39,039 nucleotides of DNA from Alphaproteobacteria bacterium (lineage in GTDB: Bacteria > Pseudomonadota > Alphaproteobacteria > Bin95). The translations under genes were made by a program, and so were the position numbers. The stretch is from the NCBI GenBank assembly GCA_022824105.1, contig JAJEAZ010000213.1, forward strand, positions 1-39,039. The letters run 5' to 3'. The notes beneath the pieces were generated by a model that was given only the letters and a program-made list of their open reading frames with translations, had not been told where the DNA came from and did not search any database. This document shows positions 8,445 to 17,206 of this stretch, one piece after another; position 1 is the first letter of the stretch; every line of letters begins with the position of its first letter.

Positions 8445-8758
8445 CAGACGATCGCCGTGCCGACCAGGCCGGTGACGATGCCGGTGCCGGCGCCCGCCGC
8501 CACGCCGACGCCCACGGCGCCCATCAGCTGCATCGCATTGAAGCGGAGAACCGAGCCGACCAGGGCCGCGCCCACCGCGAGCGCCGCGGCGAGCTGGCCG
8601 CCGGTGCCGCTCACGATGCCCGTCACCGTCCCCAGCGGCCCGCCGAAGGTGGTGTCCGAGGTCGCCAGCGCCGCGTCCGGGCCGCCCAGCACGGCCACCG
8701 CCGCGACCGCCGCCATCGCGCAGGCCGCCCGCATCCGTTCCCGCTCCAGGCCGTTCAC
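8444..8758 (-). CDS. traA: TraA, propilin of the conjugative pilus
   Basis: Pilin subunit of an F-type pilus. The start is GTG 8758, which overlaps the stop of the upstream HTH gene (GTGA); an internal ATG at 8734 is the alternative. The 104-residue precursor has a leader ending in GGPDAALA, a likely leader peptidase site. A mature pilin of about 70 residues follows with two hydrophobic helices, GQLAAALAVGAALVGSVLRF and GAVGVGVAAGAGTGIVTGLV, joined by a short basic turn. The small size, two-helix layout and place just before traL support the call. The pilin is probably processed by the peptidase encoded at 1535-2122 or by the host enzyme. Confidence 0.88.
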   Translation of the reverse strand: MNGLERERMRAACAMAAVAAVAVLGGPDAALATSDTTFGGPLGTVTGIVSGTGGQLAAALAVGAALVGSVLRFNAMQLMGAVGVGVAAGAGTGIVTGLVGTAIV

Positions 8759-8949
8759 CGGTCCGCTCCCGCGGGCCCGGGCCGCGGCCCCGAGCCGTCG
8801 TCCGAGGTCGAGCGCCGCCGCCGCGTCCGCGACCACTCGTCGAGGTCCTCGGCCAGGTAGCGCACCGCCGTGCCGAACAGGTGGTACACCGGCCCGCCGC
8901 CGGTCACCCGGTACCGCCGAATATCGTCGCTTCGGCTGCCGAATATCAT
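8755..8949 (-). CDS. Excisionase/AlpA-like helix-turn-helix protein, N-terminally truncated
   Basis: 64 residues matching the C-terminal two thirds of the small HTH proteins that often precede alphaproteobacterial transfer operons: DDIRRYRVTGGGPVYHLFGT, then VRYLAEDLDEWSRTRRRRST. The usual first helix (a tract like YLTxEEAAxYL.LS) is missing. In its place is MIFGSRS, encoded by a short repeat (GATATTCGGC, see next entry), and an in-frame TGA precedes the ATG directly. With only the second half of the winged helix, DNA binding is doubtful. The stop overlaps the traA start, so the frame may survive because it couples translation into the pilin gene. Confidence 0.7.
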   Translation of the reverse strand: MIFGSRSDDIRRYRVTGGGPVYHLFGTAVRYLAEDLDEWSRTRRRRSTSDDGSGPRPGPAGADR

Positions 8950-9200
8950 TCAGCGCGGCGCCCGCCTGCGGTTTCCGATCGACGCAGCCGCGGACTCCCG
9001 CAAGGATAGCCACGCCGGAGCGAAACGGCGCCATCGCGGTGTCGCCGGAAGCCGAATATCACCGATCGGGCCGGCGACCGTCATCCGGCGCGACCGTTGC
9101 CCGCCGATTCTCACCCGATGGCGAATGCCGACCGACGCAGCCACCGATTCTCAAATGGTTGCCACCGCGCGGCGAATTGCCGTCCGGCGAGATCGCCGGC
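8920..9200. repeat. Short degenerate direct repeats upstream of the truncated HTH gene
   Basis: No convincing gene lies between 8950 and 9210. The stretch contains several short direct repeats on the plus strand: GCCGAATATC three times (near 8927, 8938 and 9051), CGACGCAGCC twice (near 8981 and 9133) and CGATTCTCA twice (near 9104 and 9144). Their mixture and spacing look like decayed copies of a longer unit. Two GCCGAATATC copies lie inside the start of the HTH frame, so the repeats have invaded the gene or the gene was rebuilt on them. The open frames through the region are arginine- and proline-rich and resemble no known family. Confidence 0.5.
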
Positions 9201-9210
9201 CGGGCCGCCG

Positions 9211-9408
9211 TCAGCCGCCGGCCGTCTCCGCTTCGTCGCCCGTGCGGCGCTCGCGCTCGATCTCGCGCGCCGCGTCCAGCCGATAGCGCACCCGCGCGCG
9301 CATCCAGTAGCTCGCGTCCCACTGCTTCCCGGCCTCGGCCTCGCCCCACCAGGCGACCGCCAGATCGCGCTGCGACGCCACCTTCCCCCGGTTCAGCGCC
9401 AGCGCCAT
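9211..9408 (-). CDS. DUF2285-like small DNA-binding protein (C-terminal half of a split gene)
   Basis: 65 residues from ATG 9408: MALALNRGKVASQRDLAVAW, then WGEAEAGKQWDASYWMRARV and RYRLDAAREIE. This matches the C-terminal helical part of DUF2285 proteins, which carry a sequence like reiAxALFGxxxVxxxWxxxxxxRxxVRRLxxxA and probably bind DNA. The ATG overlaps the stop of the preceding frame (ATGA). It could be a coupled second gene or the rear half of a frameshifted single gene; in related elements the two parts usually form one protein. The likely role is regulation of the transfer operon that follows. Confidence 0.6.
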   Translation of the reverse strand: MALALNRGKVASQRDLAVAWWGEAEAGKQWDASYWMRARVRYRLDAAREIERERRTGDEAETAGG

Positions 9409-9965
9409 CAGCAGTTCCCGTTCCTCGCCCACCGCACCCACCCTGGCCGAGGGGCCGGACCGCCCGAGACGCTCCACAGCTCGGCCAGGCGCGCCATGTG
9501 CAGCGCCACATCGTCCCCGTGCTCGTGGCAGAGCCGGAAGCCCCCGCCGGCCAGCAGCGGAGCCTCGTTCGCCACAATCCGGACCTGCACCGCCCGGCCG
9601 TCCTGCTCGATCTTCACGATCAGCGTCCCGTCCAGGAGCCGCAGCCCGTCGACGCGCCCGCCCAGCGCCGCATGAAACGCCGCGAGCGGCGCCGCCCGCG
9701 CCGATCCCTCGGCCTCCAGCATCGGCTCGCCGGCCAGGAACGGCGAGGCCGGACCGTCCCGCGCGAACGGGTTCTCCCACGCCGCGATCCGCCAGGGGTC
9801 GCGCGCCGCGAGGTCCGCCTCGGACTGCACGCGCACGGGAAACGGGGCCTCCTCATACGCCGGCGGCTCGGCGTGCGCCTCCCAGGCCGCCCGGTAGGCG
9901 CCGAGACCGCGCAGCAGCTTCCACAGCGGCGTGAGCTGCCAAGCGGGCGTCCCGCCGTCCGTCAC
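9408..9965 (-). CDS. DUF2285-like protein, N-terminal half
   Basis: 185 residues resembling the N-terminal and middle parts of the DUF6499/DUF2285 proteins that stand at the head of alphaproteobacterial conjugation regions. Recognisable pieces are the early tryptophan- and alanine-rich segment (PLWKLLRGLGAYRAAWEAHA), the DPWRIAAWENPFARDG motif near residue 55, and GTLIVKIEQDGRAVQVRIVA. The last 15 or so residues (GWVRWARNGNC) look like out-of-frame sequence, because the expected continuation lies in the overlapping frame beginning at 9408. No DNA-binding helix is visible in this part alone. It is probably the first gene of the tra operon. Confidence 0.6.
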   Translation of the reverse strand: MTDGGTPAWQLTPLWKLLRGLGAYRAAWEAHAEPPAYEEAPFPVRVQSEADLAARDPWRIAAWENPFARDGPASPFLAGEPMLEAEGSARAAPLAAFHAALGGRVDGLRLLDGTLIVKIEQDGRAVQVRIVANEAPLLAGGGFRLCHEHGDDVALHMARLAELWSVSGGPAPRPGWVRWARNGNC

Positions 9966-10130
9966 GGCCGGACCCCCGGACGACCGCCACCGGGGCGCAG
10001 GCCCGCGCCCCGCGCAAACCCGCCCTTACCCGGTCCCCGCCGGCCCGACGGGCACCGCGGGCGGACCGGCGCCCGCGGCGGCTCGGGATCCTCCCCCAAG
10101 GGAAAGGACCCGCCCCCGGAAGCGCCCCCG

Positions 10131-13100
10131 CTACCAGCGAACGAGCGACCGCAGCATCACCGCGTGCTCGGCGTCGTTGTCGTTGCCGGCCTCGCGGCGG
10201 GTCGCGTCGAGACTGACCTCGAAGCCGGGATCGCCGCGCACGGCGGAAGTCAGCCGCCAGCCCATGCGGTACTCGCGCGCCGTATCGGAGAGCCCGAAGC
10301 CGACGTTCGGCGTGCCGGTGAAGCCGCCGCCGAACAAGGCCATGCCGTAGCCGACCTCGGCGTCGAACCGGCTCGACGGCTCCGCGTCGCCGTTCGCCGT
10401 CAGCCCCGCCGACGCCGGCAGCGCCCACAGCCGCTCGGAGCCCGACGGGTCCACCCCGTAGGACGGCGTGAGCGACATCGAGAGGCCGCGCCCTGCGTCG
10501 CCCGGCACCAGCCGCAGCTGCCCGGACACGCCCCACTCGTCGTAGCCGTCCTCGGCATGCACCGCCAGACCGTGCACCTTCAGCGCCATGTCGAGGCCCC
10601 GCGACGGGTCCGCGTAGCCTAGACCGGCCCCGACCTCCAGGCCCGTCCCGGTCTCCGCGTCGCCCGCGTCATGGCGCACGCCGAGCTCCACCGAAGGCGT
10701 CAGCGCCGCGCCGCTGGCGAACGAGAAGGTGCGCGAGCCGTCGAGCATCGCACGCACCCGGCTCGACTCGCCCCGCGCGCCCATCAGGCTGCCGAACGCG
10801 GATTCCGTCACCCGGTCGGACTCCGTGCGCACCCAGAACGCGTCCGCCTTGAGCGCCAGCGCGAAGCCGCCCGGCTCGGCGGGCGTCATGAGATCGCCAC
10901 GCACCCCCGTCGCCGCGAGCGTCATCGCGAGGTCCGTGCGGTAGCTCTGCGGCACGCTGCCGTCGAGATCGAGCGAGAGGGTGCCCGAGCCCGTGCCCGC
11001 CATACCCCACACCGACACCCGGTCGGAGAGCGCGAGACGCGCATAGGGCAGCGCCATCGTCGCGGTGCTGCCGAGCGCGTAGCGCCAGCCCGCATCCTTT
11101 GCCGTGCCCTCGCCGACGCTGTGCGTCATCGCGAAGCCCATCAGCAGCCGGCCCGACTCGTAGTCCATGCCCATCGAGCCGGTCGCCGCCTCGCCGCTGA
11201 GCCCGAGACCCGCGCCGACGCCCGAGAACCGCGACACCGACGCCCCCTGGCCCCAGCTCGTCCACTGCGACCCGGCGCCTTGGCCCAGCACCGCCCGGAA
11301 CGACGTCCCGAGCAGCAGCTCGCGCCCCGTCACAGGCCGCGCGCCGGCGACGGTGGCGGAGTCGTTCCAGGGGTTCGTCAGGCCGTGGCGGAGGAACGGA
11401 TCGTCGTCGTCCTTCGCCGCCGGCGCGCTGGGCGCGCCGAAGGTCCGCGCGAGCCCCGTCAGCACGGTCGCGAGCGCGGCCGCGCCGCCGCCCTCGTCCT
11501 CGCCGAAGTTCATGCGCTGGCCCGCGAAGGTCACGTGCGAGCCCGCATCGCGCGGCGTCTCCAGCCGCGCCGTCACCGACGCCACCGCGTCCGAGGCCAC
11601 CATGCGCCCGAAGCGCGCCAGCCACATCGCCTGCAGCGGATCCGAGTTGCGGATCAGCCCCTGCGTCTCGCGCTCCCCGGCCGCCAGCGTCGCCCCCTGC
11701 GGGTTCGAGAAGCGCAGCAGGAAATACTCCGTCCCCTCGTCGATCGCGTCGTCGAGGATCGGCACCGAGACCGACTTCGAGGTCTCGCCCGCCGCAAAGG
11801 TGAGCGTGCCCGAGGTGGCGGTGTAGTCCGCGCCGGCCCGCGCCGGCGCCGTGCTTGCCCACGAGCCCGCGCCGTCGGCGGTCGCGTAGTCGACCGTCAC
11901 CGTCCCGGACGCCGCGCGGTCGAGGCTCACCGTGAACACCACCGCCGCGTCCGAGCCCTCGCGGGCGATGCCCCGATCCGTCTCGAGCGCCGCGAGCGGG
12001 GTCGGCCTGCCGCCCGCGATCTGCCACAGCGCCTTCGCGACCTCCACCCAGCGGGCCCAGCCGCGGTCGGCGAAGACTTGCGCCTCCGCCGCGCTCATCG
12101 CCGTCAGCGTGCCGTCGGCCACCGTCTCCCCGAACGCCAGCAGCGCCCGGTCCCAGCGGTCGGTGTGCGACTTGTGGCTCACGTACCGCGGGTCGTTGCG
12201 CCACTCGTACATCTGCGCAATCAGCGCGGCGTACGGCCCGCCGCCGGTGCCTACCACCTGGTTCTGGGTCCCGTCGTCGTCGGCGACCGCCACGCTCGCG
12301 CTTGACGCATCGCCCACCGTGTAGCCCGTGCCGGTCCCGAGAGTCGCCGTCACCGAGCCGTCCGGCTCGTCCGCCGCGTCGTCCACCGTCAGCACCGTGA
12401 ACGACGCCGACTCGAAGCCGGCCGGTATCGTCACCGTGTGCGCCCCGAGCGTGGAGGAATGCAGGAACGCGCCCTCCTGCCCGACCGTCACCGTGACGTC
12501 GAGGTCCGAAGCCGGCGCGGGCTCGGCCGTGAGCGTGAAGCCCGCGGCCGTGCCTTCGGTCACCGCCTCGCCGGCGGTGATCGTCACCACCGGGAGCTCC
12601 GGGATGCGCCCGAGGCCGCTCTCGATCTGCTGCAGCGCCTCGGCAACCTCCACCCAGCGCTCCCAGCCCTTGTCGGCGAACGCCTGCGCCTCCGCCGCGG
12701 TCATCGCCGTGAGCGTCGCATCGGCCACCGTCTCGCCGAACGCCTTGAGCGCCCGGTCCCAGCGGTCCGTGTGGCTCTTGTGGCTCACGTACCGCGGGTC
12801 GTTGCGCCACTCGTACATCTTCGCAATCAGCGCGGCGTAGCCATCGCCGCCGCTGCCGCGCACCGTCTGCGGGCTGGTGCCGCTGCCGCCCGACACCGGG
12901 CAGGACTCCCCGATGCTGAGCGAGACCGTGTCGCCCACGGACCAAGGGGTACTGGGGGAAATGAGCATGCGGTGGTCCGTGCCTAAGCTCGACAGCGAGT
13001 ACCCGACCGAACCGATGCAGAAATTGAGCGCCTTCAGCGCATCGTTCGAAGTCGAAAACTGAAGAGAATATCTGGAAAGGCCGGAAAGCCACTGGATGCG

Positions 13101-15340
13101 TGTAACCGAAACATCAGTACCATCGACTTGAAAGTCATCGTCCGTCAGAATTGAAGTTGAACTGCAGAGCCAGCCGCCACTGTCGTTGGAGCAGCCGGAG
13201 TTGCCCCCCCCTCCTATGTCTTGCACCGTCAGCGTCGCCGTCCAGACCGGGGGCCCGGGCGGCGCGCCCTCCGGCGTGGCGTACGCGTTGCGCCAGGCGC
13301 TCTTGCCGGAGGCGGTCACCGCGCGCACCCGCACGGCGTGCTTCACGCCGTTGGTCAGGCCCGTTATCTCGTGCGTGGCCGTGGTGCCCGTGTGGCTCGC
13401 GTCCGTCCAGCCGTCCTGGCCCAGCGGAACGTCCCACCAGCCCTGCCGCTGGTGGGTCCACCCGACGTTGTAGTGCACGTCGTAGCCCGTCACCGTCACC
13501 CCCGACGGCGCGGTCCACGACAGGTCGAGCTTCGCGTCGCCCTCGGTGACGGTGAGCCCCGTCGGGCGCGCGATGCCGTTGTCGGTGATGGTGACGGTGG
13601 CCCCCGCGGGGCTGCCCAGCGCGATGCCGAGCGGCAGGGCGTCCACCGTCGTGCCCACCCCGAACCGCTCGTCGTCGCTGTCGGCGTCGATCGTCGTGGT
13701 GAGCGTCTTCGTCTTGCTCGTCTCGCCGGCGGCAAACACGAAGGCGCCCGAGCGGGCCAGCTCGTCCCGGCCGAGGATGTCCTCGTACTCCGCCGTGTAG
13801 CCCGTGATGTTCCACCCTACCGTCACGGCGCTCGTGTGCGCCTTCGAGAGCCGCGCCGTCACCGTGAACGTCCCGCCCTCGGGCACCGTCGTCGGCGAGA
13901 CCGTCAGCGACACCTGCGGCACCGTCGCCTGCGCCGCGTCCCCGGCGTCGTCGTTGTCGTCGATGGTGACCGTGAGGGACGTCGTCGCGCCCGCCGTCAG
14001 GGTGTGGTCGAGGTCCTGGCGCCGGGTCGGGAAGTTGGCCGTGTCGAGCGCGACCGAGACGGTCTCGTCGTCCTCGTCCTCGTCCTCGGTCGCGCGCAGC
14101 ATCACGTAGCCCGACGTGTCGCCGCGCCGGACCATGACGCTCGGCACGCGGATGTACCAGTCCTCGCTCTCGGCGGTGCCGTTGGCGACGGTGAGCGGAA
14201 AGATGTGGTCCTCGGGCGAGGGCTGCGAGAGGGTGACCGTCACCTGCGTGCGGGTCCCCTCCTGGTGCGCATTGCCCTCGCGCACCGTGCTCGGCGTGGC
14301 CGAGAGCGAGACCTCGATGGGGCCGCCGCGCACGACCTCGATCTGGCCGCCGCCGCCCACCCTCGAGCCGTTGGTGCGCTCGGCCTCCAGCCGGATGTCG
14401 ACGACGGTGTCGCGGTAGAGCAGGTTGCCGTTGTACCCGCCCGACCCGTCCGGGTCGGAGGCGAGGTCCACGGTGACCGTGTCGCCCGAGCTCGCGACGG
14501 TCTGCGAGGAGATGTGCGTAGTCAAATGGGGCCGGCGGGAGGACACGGTCGCGCTGCGCATCGTCGCCCCGCCCTTGGTGGTGTAGTAGGGGGTGACCTC
14601 CACCCGGGTCGTGTCCCAGGGGACGACCGCCTTGTAGAGCTTCGTCGTCGCATCCACCGCCCTGACCGTGACGGACTCCTTCGACCCGTCGGACTTGACG
14701 GCCATCAGCGGCGCGCGGTTGAAGACGGGCGCCTGGTCGCCCAGGGGGGCGGCCTCCGCGGGCGGCGCTTCCGTACAGGAACTCCCTCGCCCGATCTTCA
14801 GCGAGACCCCGGTTCCCTCGGTCCAGGACAGCGCGGGGCTGACGGAGGTCCATCGGGCAGTGGCGCCTCCACCGATATAATTGGCCGAAGAGAACGCGAA
14901 CACCCGCGACCCGACGCACAGGTTGAGCGCCTTCAGCGCTGCGCTGGGCGCTGGTGCGAAAACGACACCAAGCACCGTGCCGTTGTCTCTGTTTTGAATG
15001 CTGCTTACGTCGTAACTCGTTCCGTCGACGGTGAAGTCGTCGTCCGTGAGCGCGCCCGACGGCTCACAGACGTTGTCGTCGAGAACTCCTGCCAGGATGT
15101 CGTCACAACCCAGAACACCGCTTTCGATGACCTGCGGAGTCAGCGTGGCGGACCACTCGGCTTGCGCCTGGGCGGGCGCGGTATCGAACAGCGAGAGCGC
15201 GCCGAGCAGCAGCGCGAGCGCGGGGAGGAGACGGGAGAGGCGGGCGCGGCGGCGCCCGGGACGCGGGTCAGGCGGGCAGGAGTCTAGCCGGGAATGCCGG
15301 ACGCAGCTCGGGCCGCTGGGCCGCTGGGCCGCTGGGCCAT
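10131..15340 (-). CDS. Giant autotransporter with Calx-beta/FN3 passenger; start codon out of frame
   Basis: A continuous frame from about 15413 to the stop at 10131 encodes a surface protein of over 1700 residues. A signal peptide ([20 protein letters not shown], then APAQAQA) is followed by two related N-terminal-type segments ([26 protein letters not shown]). The passenger then has four Calx-beta-like units (for example [20 protein letters not shown]), one fibronectin type III domain ([20 protein letters not shown]) and two copies of a charged helical module. About 400 C-terminal residues form an autotransporter barrel ending in ...VMLRSLVRW with the terminal aromatic. No ATG, GTG or TTG is in frame upstream of the signal peptide; the first in-frame GTG (14975) would omit it. 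ATGs at 15340 and 15382 are in another frame, separated from the gene by an 8-bp repeat tract. The likely role is adhesion. Confidence 0.85.
12017..12246 (-). repeat. Internal repeat copy 2 of the autotransporter passenger
   Basis: This segment encodes [20 protein letters not shown], then [20 protein letters not shown] and a Trp-rich end [14 protein letters not shown]. It is nearly identical at protein and DNA level to the copy at 12624-12858. The module is charged and predicted helical, unlike the beta-rich Calx-beta and FN3 units around it. A Calx-beta-like unit lies between the copies. Recombination between them would delete one module and keep the frame. Confidence 0.85.
12624..12858 (-). 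repeat. Internal repeat copy 1 of the autotransporter passenger
   Basis: First copy in protein order: [20 protein letters not shown], then [20 protein letters not shown] and [14 protein letters not shown]. It differs from the copy at 12017-12246 at only a handful of positions (for instance K/Q after LIA, K/L after RAL). The close DNA match about 600 bases apart points to a recent duplication or to ongoing gene conversion. Confidence 0.85.
15310..15338. repeat. 8-bp tandem repeat (GGGCCGCT x 3.6) before the autotransporter signal peptide
   Basis: The plus strand reads three perfect copies of GGGCCGCT followed by GGGCC. It lies between two candidate ATG codons (15340, 15382) and the signal-peptide coding sequence of the minus-strand autotransporter. 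Eight is not a multiple of three, so each gain or loss of a unit changes the frame. In this sequence the ATGs read into a TAG at 15284-15286. Losing one unit (or gaining two) would join them to the autotransporter frame. This is the arrangement expected of a slipped-strand phase-variable locus. Confidence 0.8.
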
Positions 15341-15370
15341 TATACGGGGCTGAGGCGGCCCCGATGTCAA
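15339..15370 (-). promoter_or_regulatory. Candidate sigma-70-type promoter before the autotransporter
   Basis: On the minus strand a perfect TTGACA (15370-15365) and a perfect TATAAT (15344-15339) occur just upstream of the repeat tract. The spacer is 20 bases, three longer than optimal, so promoter strength is uncertain. If TATAAT is the -10 box, the ATG overlapping it (15340) could not be the translated start, and the repeat tract would lie in the leader. Confidence 0.35.
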
Positions 15371-15385
15371 GCGCCGGTTCATGAC

Positions 15386-15963
15386 CGGTGCAGCCTCGGC
15401 GGTCCTTGCCCGTTCACTGTCCGTGGCACCGGACGTCCGGCTTTCCCACACTCCGAACATCGCAAACCCTCCTCAGTCAGCGCGGGGCACCCCGACGCTC
15501 AACACTTCCCCGATCCGAACGAACCCGCCGTCGCCGCACGATGCAGAGCGCCGAGCGCGGACGAATCCACACTACATATAATCTACGACAGGAATGTGGA
15601 ATTTGACAATCCCGATTAGATAAAGACCGGCCTCAACTCGTAAAGCGCCGCGGGGCTGCACCCCGGCGTCATGCGGAACATCCCGTGCGGAGGCCGGCCG
15701 GGCGCGGCCGTCACCGACCGCACAAGCATGCGCCCGAGGCGAGCCGTCGCCGCGCCGACCCCCGGATGCCGCCGACCCGTCCGCCGCCGGACAGCCGTCC
15801 AGCGCGTGCGGAAACCCCGGCCGGTGTGAGACGAACGTCACGCGATTGGGGGTCACCTCACGCCGAAGCCGCCCGCATATCGAGCGACGACAGGCCGGGA
15901 CATATTTCTCACGGGTGAATTCAGCCCACACCTGTCGGTGACGGGATCGGACGATGCGCCCGG
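15386..15963. other. Intergenic stretch without recognisable gene
   Basis: About 580 bases between the autotransporter leader and the first recombinase. Open frames here are short or proline/arginine-rich and resemble nothing I know. An A+T-rich patch at about 15570-15640 (with ACATATAATCTACGACAGG on the plus strand) could hold a promoter or one half of an attachment site next to the recombinase gene, but neither can be demonstrated. No tRNA fold is visible. Confidence 0.4.
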
Positions 15964-17175
15964 TCAGGGGCCGGCGGGAGGGTTGTGCGCTCCGTACCGT
16001 GGCAACAGGTCCGCCGCGATGCTGTCCGCGACCCGCGCCGCCGACGCCGCCACCGAATCCTCCGCCAGATGCGCGTACCGCGCGGTCGTCTCCACCTGGG
16101 TGTGGCCAAGCAGGCGCCCGATCATCGGCAGGCTCTCGCCGAGCGCGAGCGCCCTGGAGGCGTAGCTGTGCCGGCAGTCGTGGAGCCGCATGTCCACGAG
16201 TCCGGCCCGCTCGCAGACGATCTCCCAGGGGTCGTTCAGGTTGCGCATCGGCCGCCCCCTGATCTTCCCCGGGATCACATGCGGATTGTCCGCCAGCCGG
16301 GGAATCCGCCGCAGCACCGACGCAGCTTCCGGCGACAGCACGATCGTGCGCGGCCCCGTCTTGGTCTCGGGCAGGTTCAGCTCCCCGGCCTCAAGGTCGA
16401 CCTGGTCCCACCGGAGGTTGAGGATTTCGCCCTTGCGGCAGCCGGTCAGCAGCAGCAGCCGGATCGCCGCCACCGCATGCACCGAAACCCCCTTGCTCCT
16501 CTCCGCCTCGTCCAGCACCCGTCCGAGGCGCCGGAACTCCTCCTCCGTCAGGAACCGCTCGCGGCTGCGCTCGCGGTTCTTGACGACGAGGCGGCAGGGA
16601 TTGCTCATCTCCGGGATATCGCCCCGGTCCTCCGCCAGGTTGTAGATCCGCGACAGGAGATCGACGACGTGGTTCGCCATCACCGGCGTCGCGCGCAGTG
16701 CGTGATGCAGCTCCGTGACCTCCCGGTGCCCGACGGCCAGCGCCGGGAGCTTGCCGAGCCGGGGCAGGATGTGCTTCCCGACCACCAGCCGGTAGGTCGC
16801 CTCGGTCTTCGCCTTGCAGCGCACCGCGACATGCTCCTCGAGATACCGCCGGGCCAGATCGCCCACGGTCGGTCCCGCGGCCAGCCTGACCGCCGTCGGC
16901 TCCGGCACCGGGTCCTCGCCCGCCTTGATCCGCGCGATGATCTGCGCCGCGCGCCGGCGGGCCTCCTCGGCCGTGATGACGCCATGCCGGCCGACCGTCA
17001 CCCGCTTCGCCGCCTCGCCGCCCGCCCGGGTCTGCACCACGTAGACCTTCCGCCCCGAGGGGTGCACCCGGACCCCGAAGCCCGCGAGCTCGCTGTCCCA
17101 GAAGAACGTGTCCTTCTCGACCTTCAGCGCGTCGACCGTGCGCTTCGAAATGGTCTTCGTCCTGAACCGCGCCAT
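15964..17175 (-). CDS. Tyrosine recombinase/integrase 1 (P4-type)
   Basis: Phage/ICE-type integrase of 403 residues, taken from ATG 17175 (MARFRTKTISKRTVDALKVE). The N-terminal DUF4102-like arm-binding domain has FFWDSELAGFGVRVHPSGRK. The core-binding domain is central. The catalytic domain holds the usual residues: Arg in LLLTGCRKGEI, Lys in ETKTGPR, the HxxR box in LHDCRHSYAS, the His of LLGHTQVETT and the nucleophile in ARYAHL. All appear intact. It lies 31 bases downstream of a related recombinase in the same orientation, so the pair is probably cotranscribed. Confidence 0.93.
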   Translation of the reverse strand: MARFRTKTISKRTVDALKVEKDTFFWDSELAGFGVRVHPSGRKVYVVQTRAGGEAAKRVTVGRHGVITAEEARRRAAQIIARIKAGEDPVPEPTAVRLAAGPTVGDLARRYLEEHVAVRCKAKTEATYRLVVGKHILPRLGKLPALAVGHREVTELHHALRATPVMANHVVDLLSRIYNLAEDRGDIPEMSNPCRLVVKNRERSRERFLTEEEFRRLGRVLDEAERSKGVSVHAVAAIRLLLLTGCRKGEILNLRWDQVDLEAGELNLPETKTGPRTIVLSPEAASVLRRIPRLADNPHVIPGKIRGRPMRNLNDPWEIVCERAGLVDMRLHDCRHSYASRALALGESLPMIGRLLGHTQVETTARYAHLAEDSVAASAARVADSIAADLLPRYGAHNPPAGP

Positions 17176-17206
17176 GCCCGACCTCCGTTCCCCTCCGCGC
17201 CGCCCG

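Noticed and set aside
9990-10020. GC-rich hairpin (GGGGCGC...GCGCCCC) as a terminator after the autotransporter gene
   Set aside because: No T run follows on either strand, and such palindromes are common in this base composition.
7947-10622. Very long plus-strand open frame (891 codons) across traE to the autotransporter
   Set aside because: It is antisense to well-recognised minus-strand genes, is dominated by Arg, Pro and Ala, and shows no family similarity. Long antisense frames are expected in high-G+C coding DNA.
10671-12305. Long plus-strand open frame antisense to the autotransporter barrel
   Set aside because: Arg/His/Ala-rich composition with no recognisable motif, while the minus strand encodes a clear autotransporter.
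15572-15931. Minus-strand open frame of 119 codons in the gap before the recombinases
   Set aside because: No family resemblance, no ribosome-binding site that stands out, and low-complexity Gly/Arg/Ala content.
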